Of a DNA stretch of 64,000 nt, positions 58,375 through 64,000 are shown one piece after another. The position numbers were made by a program, and so were the translations under genes. This DNA is from Bursaphelenchus xylophilus. Taxonomy: Eukaryota; Nematoda; Chromadorea; Rhabditida; Aphelenchoididae. The notes beneath the pieces were generated by a model. It made no database searches. It had not been told where the DNA came from and was given only the letters and a program-made list of their open reading frames with translations. The stretch's first letter is position 1, and each line of letters begins with the position of its first letter. Where the stretch lies: assembly GCA_904066235.2 (NCBI GenBank), contig CAJFCV020000006.1, forward strand, positions 10,230,001 to 10,294,000, given 5' to 3'.

Positions 58375-59270
58375 AGGGCAAAAAAAGTAGACCTAAAAAT
58401 ATCGCACAGTGAAAAAAATGGAACTGAAAATTCCGCACAGTGCAGAAAATTAGACCTAAAAATATTGCACAGTGCAAAAAAGTAAATCTAAAAATATCGC
58501 ACAGTGCAAAAAATTAGACATAAAAATTTTGCACAGTGCAAGAAAAAGACAGTAAAAATATCGCACAGTGCAAGAAAAAGAAAGTAAAAATATTGCACAG
58601 TGAGAAAAGATTGACCTAAAAATATTGCACAGTGCAAGAAAAAGACAGTAAAAATATCGCACAGTGCAAGAAAAAGAAAGTAAAAATATTGCACAGTGCG
58701 AAAAAATTGACCTAAAAATGTCGCACAGTGCAAGAAAATCGACCTAAAAATATTGCACAGTGCAAGAAAATCAGCCTAAAAATATTGCACAGTGCCAAAA
58801 ATCGACCTAAAAATATTGCACAGTGCCAAAAATAGATCTAAAAATATCGCACAGTGCAAAAAAGAATTGCCAAAATTTTGCACAGTGCAAGAAAATCAGC
58901 CTAAAAATATTGCACAGTGCCAAAAATAGATCTAAAAATATCGCACAGTGCAAAAAATGGAACCCAAAATTTCGCACAGTGCAAAAAAGAATTGCCAAAA
59001 TTTTGCACAGTGCAAGAAAATCAACCTAAAAATATTGCACTGTGCCAAAAATAGATCTAAAAATATCGCACAGTGCAAAAAATGGAACCCAAAATTTCGC
59101 ACAGTGCAAAAAAGAATTGCCAAAATTTTGCACAGTGCAAGAAAATCAACCTAAAAATATTGCACTGTGCAAAAAAATAACTTCAAAGTTTTGCACAGTG
59201 CGAAAAATATCCAATATTTTTCTGCACTGTGCGACATTCAAGAAAAAATCGGCACAGTGCAAAATAAAAA
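58375..59270. repeat. GCACAGTGC tandem array with 32-bp period
   Basis: Around 30 dyads, almost all A-centred. From 58434 to about 58730 successive copies are mostly exactly 32 bp apart (unit GCACAGTGCA, then about 12 A-rich bases, then TAAAAATATY). From 58840 a ~125-bp unit is duplicated, with ATGGAACCCAAAATTTCGCA at about 58956 and 59081. Confidence 0.95.
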
Positions 59271-60125
59271 AATTTTGAAAATTTCCAAAATGAAAAAGCA
59301 CGAAATTTGACACTCTTGCCAACAATTTCTTCTCGCCTTTTCGCCTTTTGTCATAATCGAGCGCCAGTGTTTACGCGACTTTTTTTTCGTTCGAACCAGA
59401 TGGTCATGAATATTTAATCTTGTTTCTCGCCAGCGGAAAATTATAACCAAATTATGAGAGGCGAGAAATAGACGGGATTGGAGAGAAATTTTTAAAATTT
59501 GACAAAAAAAAATTTTTTTTTTTTTTGATTTTTCGGCGAAAAAATTTTTGGTTCAAAAAATGTAAACAAACAAAGTTTTGTTGATTTTCGGCCAGAAAAA
59601 GACAGTAAATCCTCAGAGATGGCGATGATTTCTCCCATGACTTCTAATTCCAGACGAATCGTGGGAAAATTGGGTCAGAATTTATGGAAATTAGCTGGAA
59701 ATGACCTCAAATTTGGCGAAAAAATAAATAAAAAATAGTGCTCTTTCATTTTGATTAAATTTGCGACACATTTAGAGTGTTTTTTTATGAGATTTTTAGG
59801 AAAAATTGAGATTTTTTGAAAAAAAAAAGATAAAAAATTTTTTTTTCCGATTTTTAAATTGAAAAATTGGCAATTAATTCGAATTGCTGAGTAAAATTTT
59901 TCCACCAAAAATCAATTTTTCACCCCGGAAATTCGCAGAGATCTCGGCCGAAAACCTTTCTTTTCTCTAACCGTCTCCTCTTTTTCCATTATCTCTCGAA
60001 AAATCTCACAAAAAGCCTTGATGAAAACCGCCGTATTTTACAAAAAATATCTCCGAAAAATGTAGGGAAGAATTCGGCTCGAAAACAAAGCTGAAAGACC
60101 CAGAAAACCCCACCAAATTCCAACA
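59271..60125. other. AT-rich intergenic DNA
   Basis: No gene or structured repeat was recognised. Confidence 0.45.
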
Positions 60126-60127
60126 AA

Positions 60128-61262
60128 AAAAAGCGGCCGAAATAACGGCCGTAACAAAGGAGGAGGACAAATCTGTAAAAGAATGTCAAAATTAGGACAA
60201 AGGACGCGGAATTTTTATGATTCCGGGGGAAAAATATTGCGCGGCCGAACGGAAAAAGGGAAAAAAAGTGGCGGCCGAAAAATTTTTTAGTTTAAATATA
60301 GCGGCCGAAGAAAATTTATGAGGAAATGGCCCTAAACAAAAAGTTTTTGACATTTTTGAGGTAAAAAAGTTGCGCGGCCGAGCGGCCGAAAGTTAGAAAA
60401 TTGTAAAAAACGGTTTTAGTTTAGCGGCCGAAACTAAAATTGTTAAAAAATTTCATATTCAGAGCCCAAAACTTGAGTTTTTTTGGTTTTCCACCTCGAA
60501 AAATTGCGCGGCCGAGCGGCCGAAACTTACAAGGGAATTACTCCAAGTGCGACGCTCAGATTTTGATGATTTTTCGAAAACTTGGCACAAATTTAGAATA
60601 ATTTTTTCTAAAGTATATGCGAGAATCCTAGCTCGCGCTTTGCAGAAACAACCGAGATTTTTAGATCGAAAGTCGGCCAAAATTTAGGACTTTTTGCGGA
60701 ATTTCGGCACGAAAAGTTTCATGCCCATTTCTATCCTAAAAAATAATTTTTCTACAAAAAATCAAATTTTTCCGCACAACTGCCAAAGTTATGGCCAAAA
60801 AGCCCTTTCTGACCGCTCTCCACGTTTAGCGTGCTCTCTCGGCGGCAAAATCGTTCGATATTTCGGCGACGCCCGCAAAGCGCGAGCTAAAACTTTCAGG
60901 AATTGATACTTAGTCCATGCCCGACGTATGTGCAAAATTTAAAGAAAATCTGAGCGTCGCACTTGGAGTACTTCCCCTGTTAAAAAAAAACTGCCAACTT
61001 CAAAAAAAAATATCTACTAATATAGCGGCCGAACCTTGTTTTTGAGAAAATGGACCCTAAACAAAAAGTTTTCACCATTTTTTAGGTGAAAAAGTTGCGC
61101 GGCCGAGCGGCCGAAACTTAAAAAACTGCCAAATTCAAAAAAAAATATCTTAAAATATCTTCTACTCTAGCGGCCGAAACAAATCCGTCGGAAAAATGTC
61201 ATATTCCGAGCCCAAAACGCGAGCTTTTTTCGCCTTCCCGAAAAAGTTGCGCGGCCGAAGAA
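60128..61262. repeat. GCGGCCGA-word region
   Basis: The word GCGGCCGAA/G occurs more than a dozen times in AT-rich DNA (60133, 60241, 60272, 60301, 60374, 60423, 60508, 61025, 61098, 61171 and 61250 among them). A doubled form, GCGCGGCCGAGCGGCCGAAA, occurs at about 60372, 60506 and 61096. The block AAACAAAAAGTTTTYRCMATTTTT also recurs (60334 and 61055). Confidence 0.8.
60540..60985. mobile_element. ~445-bp foldback
   Basis: TACTCCAAGTGCGACGCTCA at the left end is mirrored by its complement at the right end (60945-60970). Internal mirrored blocks include AGCTCGCGCTTTGC and its complement near 60877. There is no coding capacity. A half copy with GCACTTGCGACGCTCAGATT lies at 63057. Confidence 0.65.
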
Positions 61263-61562
61263 CGAAAAGAAAGAGAAGGCGCCCGGAAGTGGGTCCGCTG
61301 AAGGGGGAGAAAGCGTCCCTCCCCCCTGTTCTAACATGTTAGCGGGAGCGCCACTTTTTCTCCCCTTCCCTTCCCTTCCACCCATTTCGGCCCTGAGGGC
61401 ATTCCGAGTGGACAGACGCGTTTCGGGCCGCGATTCCGGCCGAATAGGTTGGAGGGAAAGGCGACCGGGATGTGCCTGGCTTTGAACCGCATCCGATTAG
61501 CCAAATGGCCGAGCGGATTAGGCGTCGCATAGCGGGGATTAGTGAGGATTTGCGGGAAAAAT
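61263..61562. other. GC-rich intergenic island
   Basis: GC-rich DNA with a GCCCTGAGGGC dyad near 61389. A TGGCCGAGCGG string at 61506 resembles a tRNA A box, but no B box or cloverleaf follows. Confidence 0.4.
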
Positions 61563-61569
61563 CGGGGAA

Positions 61570-62310
61570 AAAGGCGTATTTTAGAGGGAAAAGTCGTATT
61601 TTAGCGGGAAAAGTCGTATTTTAGCGGGAAAAGTCATATTTTAGCGGTAAAAAGTCGTATTTTAGCGGGAAAAAGTCGTATTTTAGCGGGAAAAAGTCGT
61701 ATTTTAGAGGGAAAAGTCGTATTTTAGAGGGAAAAGTCGTATTTTAGCGGTAAAAAGTCGTATTTTAGTGGTAAAAAGTCGTATTTTAGCGGGAAAAGTC
61801 GTATTTTAGCGGTAAAAAGTCGTATTTTAGCGGAAAAAGTCGTATTTTAGCGGGAAAAGTCGTATTTTAGAGGTAAAAGCCGTATTTTAGCGGGAAAAAG
61901 TCGTATTTTAGCGGAAAAAGTCGTATTTTAGCGGAAAAAGTCGTATTTTAGCGGAAAAAGTCGTATTTTAGAGGGAAAAGTCGTATTTAGAGGAGAAATA
62001 GCTCTTCAAAAAAATTAAAAAAGACATTTTCAAAACTTCTACAGCAAATTGTCGCATTTTACAGCCCAAAAATCGCGAATTTGATTCGTATTTTAGCGGG
62101 AAATTCGTATTTTAGAGGGAAAATCCGAATTTTAGCGGGAAAAGCCGTATTTTAGAGGAAAAATAGCTCTTCAAAAAAAAATGAAAAAGACATTTTCAAG
62201 AATTCTACAGCGAATTGTCGTATTTTACACCCAAAAATCGCGAATTTGATTCGTATTTTAGAGGGAAAAGTCGTATTTTAGCGGGAAATTCGTATTTTAG
62301 AGGAAAAATA
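61570..62310. repeat. ~20-bp satellite GTCGTATTTTAGCGGGAAAA
   Basis: About twenty tandem copies of a 19-21-bp unit run from 61573 to 61990. Two or three longer units follow (AGCTCTTCAAAAAAATTRAAAAA, CTACAGCRAATTGTCGYATTTTACA, CGCGAATTTGATTCGTATTTTA) at about 62000-62390. The core CGTATTTTA is the word dispersed through the whole window. Confidence 0.95.
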
Positions 62311-63054
62311 GCTCTTCAAAAAAATTGAAAAATATATTTTCAAAACTTCTACAGCAAATGTCGTATTTTACAGCCCAAAAATCGCGAATTTGACCCATAA
62401 ATTACCTTATTTTAGCCAATTTTGGTCAATTTATAAAATTTTTTTTGGTTTTTGAAATAAAACATGCTTTTTTAAGAATGTAAATACGATTTAATAATAG
62501 CGAAAAAAAGTAAACAACGTATTTTACATCAAAAAATTGAGAATAACCACTAAAATTACCGTATTTTAGACAAAATTTCACCATTTTTCCTATTTTTTGC
62601 GGAATTCAAAAAATAAAAGTCGTATTTTAGGTAATAAACAGGTGAATTACAAATCAATTTTATAGTGAACTTGCGTATTTTACCTCAAAAAATTGTTATC
62701 ACCTCTAAATTTCTCGCTATTTTAGTTAAAATCAGTTCTTTTTCCACAATTTTTTCAGTTTTCAGGTAAAATTTGAATTTTAGAGGGAGAAAAAAGAAGG
62801 TTCAAGAAATTTTATCCTGTTTATGACCTTCTGCTGCCCTTTGCCTTCGGAAATTTTACGATTAATATAGGTAATTTGATATGGCTCATAAAAAATTTTC
62901 GTTTTTTGTCCCGGAAAAATTTCTCTGAAACTTTTAAGGCTGTAAAAGTTTCATTGAAAGGAGAGAAAAACGTATTTTACCATTCTAACATCGAAAAAAT
63001 TCAAAAAATTCGATCAAAATCTCAAAAAATAATAAAAAAAATTTTTTTTAAATA
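62311..63054. other. AT-rich intergenic DNA rich in CGTATTTTA words
   Basis: Scattered CGTATTTTA and ACCTTATTTTAG words. No gene is supported. Confidence 0.45.
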
Positions 63055-63300
63055 TCGCACTTGCGACGCTCAGATTTTCTTAAAATTTTGGCCACAAATT
63101 TGCCATAGGCCACACATCAATTCCTGAAAATTTCAGCTCGCAATTTGCCGGGAGAGCCGAGATATTCAACGATCCTTTTTGACGAGAGAGTACGCAAAAG
63201 GCGGAGAGCGGTCAGAGAAAAACCACTTTTTCGGCTATATCTCTGCCCGTTTCGCAGGGAAAAAGTTGATTTTTTGTGGAAATATTCTACTCTACGGTAG
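63055..63300. repeat. Copy of the dispersed family shared with 5805 and 60540
   Basis: It starts with GCACTTGCGACGCTCAGATT, as at the foldback end near 60945, then AATTCCTGAAAATTTCAGCT, GAGATATTCAACGATCC and GACGAGAGAGTACGCAAA, which match 5840-5955. Confidence 0.6.
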
Positions 63301-63660
63301 AAATAAGCATGAAACTTTTCATGAAAAAATTCGCAAAAAAATTATCGTATTTTAGGCAACTTTCGAGCTAAAAATCCCCAAAAAAACAAAAAAAAGTCCC
63401 AAATTTTTTTTACAATATTGTTCACAGTGCAATTGGGAAATTGAAAATATAAAATTTAATTTTTTAATACCATAAAACCAATAAAAGTTTAATCCGAAAT
63501 TGCAAAAAAAAGCAAAAAAAAAATTAAATTTTTACTATACTCGTATATACGTACTGCCTAAGGAAACAAAATAAATCTACTCGAAAATTATTTTTCATGA
63601 CATTCTCTTTGGATTTTCGGGATTTTTTGGATTTAAAAAACCTTTTTTCGAAATTTTATT

Positions 63661-63800
63661 AGTTTGTCGGGAAAATAATGTGGACTTTTCGCACTCTAAA
63701 ATCATTGTTTTGCGATATTTTTGATGAAGATTTGATGCTCGACTGCCAGAAATTTTGCTGCGACAATCCACAAAATCCACACTATTTTCCCGACAAACTG
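63661..63800. mobile_element. ~140-bp MITE-like element with 23-bp terminal inverted repeats
   Basis: GTTTGTCGGGAAAATAATGT at the left end is mirrored by the complement of ACACTATTTTCCCGACAAAC at the right end. The internal sequence is non-coding and partly palindromic. The same terminus appears at 4115 and 4855. Confidence 0.75.
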
Positions 63801-64000
63801 CTAACACCGCCAAAAAAAACTTTTTTTTCATCCAAAAAATCCCAAAAACCCCAAAGAAATCTCCCTGAAACTGGGCTCGGTCATAACGAGCGTACTTTTA
63901 ATGTGCCGACAAATTCGAAAGATCTCATTTGTTCGCGCTTTGGCCCTTCCCCCTCGCCCTCTCTTTTCGGCCTTTCCCCTGAGGGCATTCCGCTTCCCAT
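63801..64000. other. Window edge, unassigned
   Basis: Becomes GC-richer toward the end, with a CCCCTGAGGGC dyad near 63977. No gene can be supported before the window ends. Confidence 0.4.

Noticed and set aside
61500..61560. tRNA-Ser/Leu gene from TGGCCGAGCGG
   Set aside because: No B box or T arm follows within tRNA distance, and the acceptor stem is absent.

Overview
The window looks like chromosomal DNA of a free-living nematode, probably a rhabditid. Its genes have many short introns (about 35-100 nt) with GTAAG donors and TTTCAG acceptors. The proteins are recognisably metazoan, there are acceptor-like sites just upstream of several start codons that suit trans-splicing, and the background is AT-rich. 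No bacterial, viral or organellar genes were seen. I do not assign a species.

Nine protein genes can be built exon by exon with consistent reading phase. From left to right they are: phenylalanyl-tRNA synthetase alpha subunit with an apparent N-terminal GST-C-like extension (6488-9908, -); a CNNM/cyclin-M type membrane protein with DUF21 and CBS regions (10144-12132, -); a USP-type deubiquitinase (14591-18582, +); a DGCR6/gonadal family protein (19249-20425, -), divergent by 24 bp from a COMM-domain protein (20450-20888, +); a DRAM/TMEM150 family membrane protein (37855-40556, +); a small unrecognised membrane protein with a faint PP1-inhibitor-2-like segment (41646-43611, +); an SR splicing factor (45197-46105, +); and a FARP/FRMD7-like FERM protein (46316-54903, -). 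The synthetase and CNNM genes lie head to tail on one strand and could share an operon. The SR and FERM genes converge.

The rest is repeat-rich non-coding DNA. Its dominant element is a 9-bp dyad, GCACNGTGC, usually extended to YGCACNGTGCR. By eye there are roughly 400 copies in more than twenty clusters, both between genes and inside introns. The centre base is either A/T or G/C, and spacing is often 30-45 bp. Some clusters are organised into longer units of 32, 140 or about 160 bp. The dyads almost never enter exons. In any reading frame they give meaningless strings such as CTVQ, HSAK or LHCA, so the many open frames in the clusters are not genes.

Other short GC-rich words recur in the AT-rich background: GCGAGCTGCG every ~130 bp in introns of two unrelated genes, GCGGCCGA at 60.1-61.3 kb, CCCTNAGGG dyads, and CGTATTTTA, which is dispersed and also forms a ~20-bp satellite at 61.6-62.3 kb. 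An intron-associated motif, TTATATTAYMCWTGA, follows the genes and avoids the dyad arrays. Two large foldback elements (3673-4709 and 12464-14301), a smaller foldback (60540-60985) and a short MITE-like element (63661-63800) complete the inventory. Coordinates of exons were worked out by hand and may be off by a base or two.
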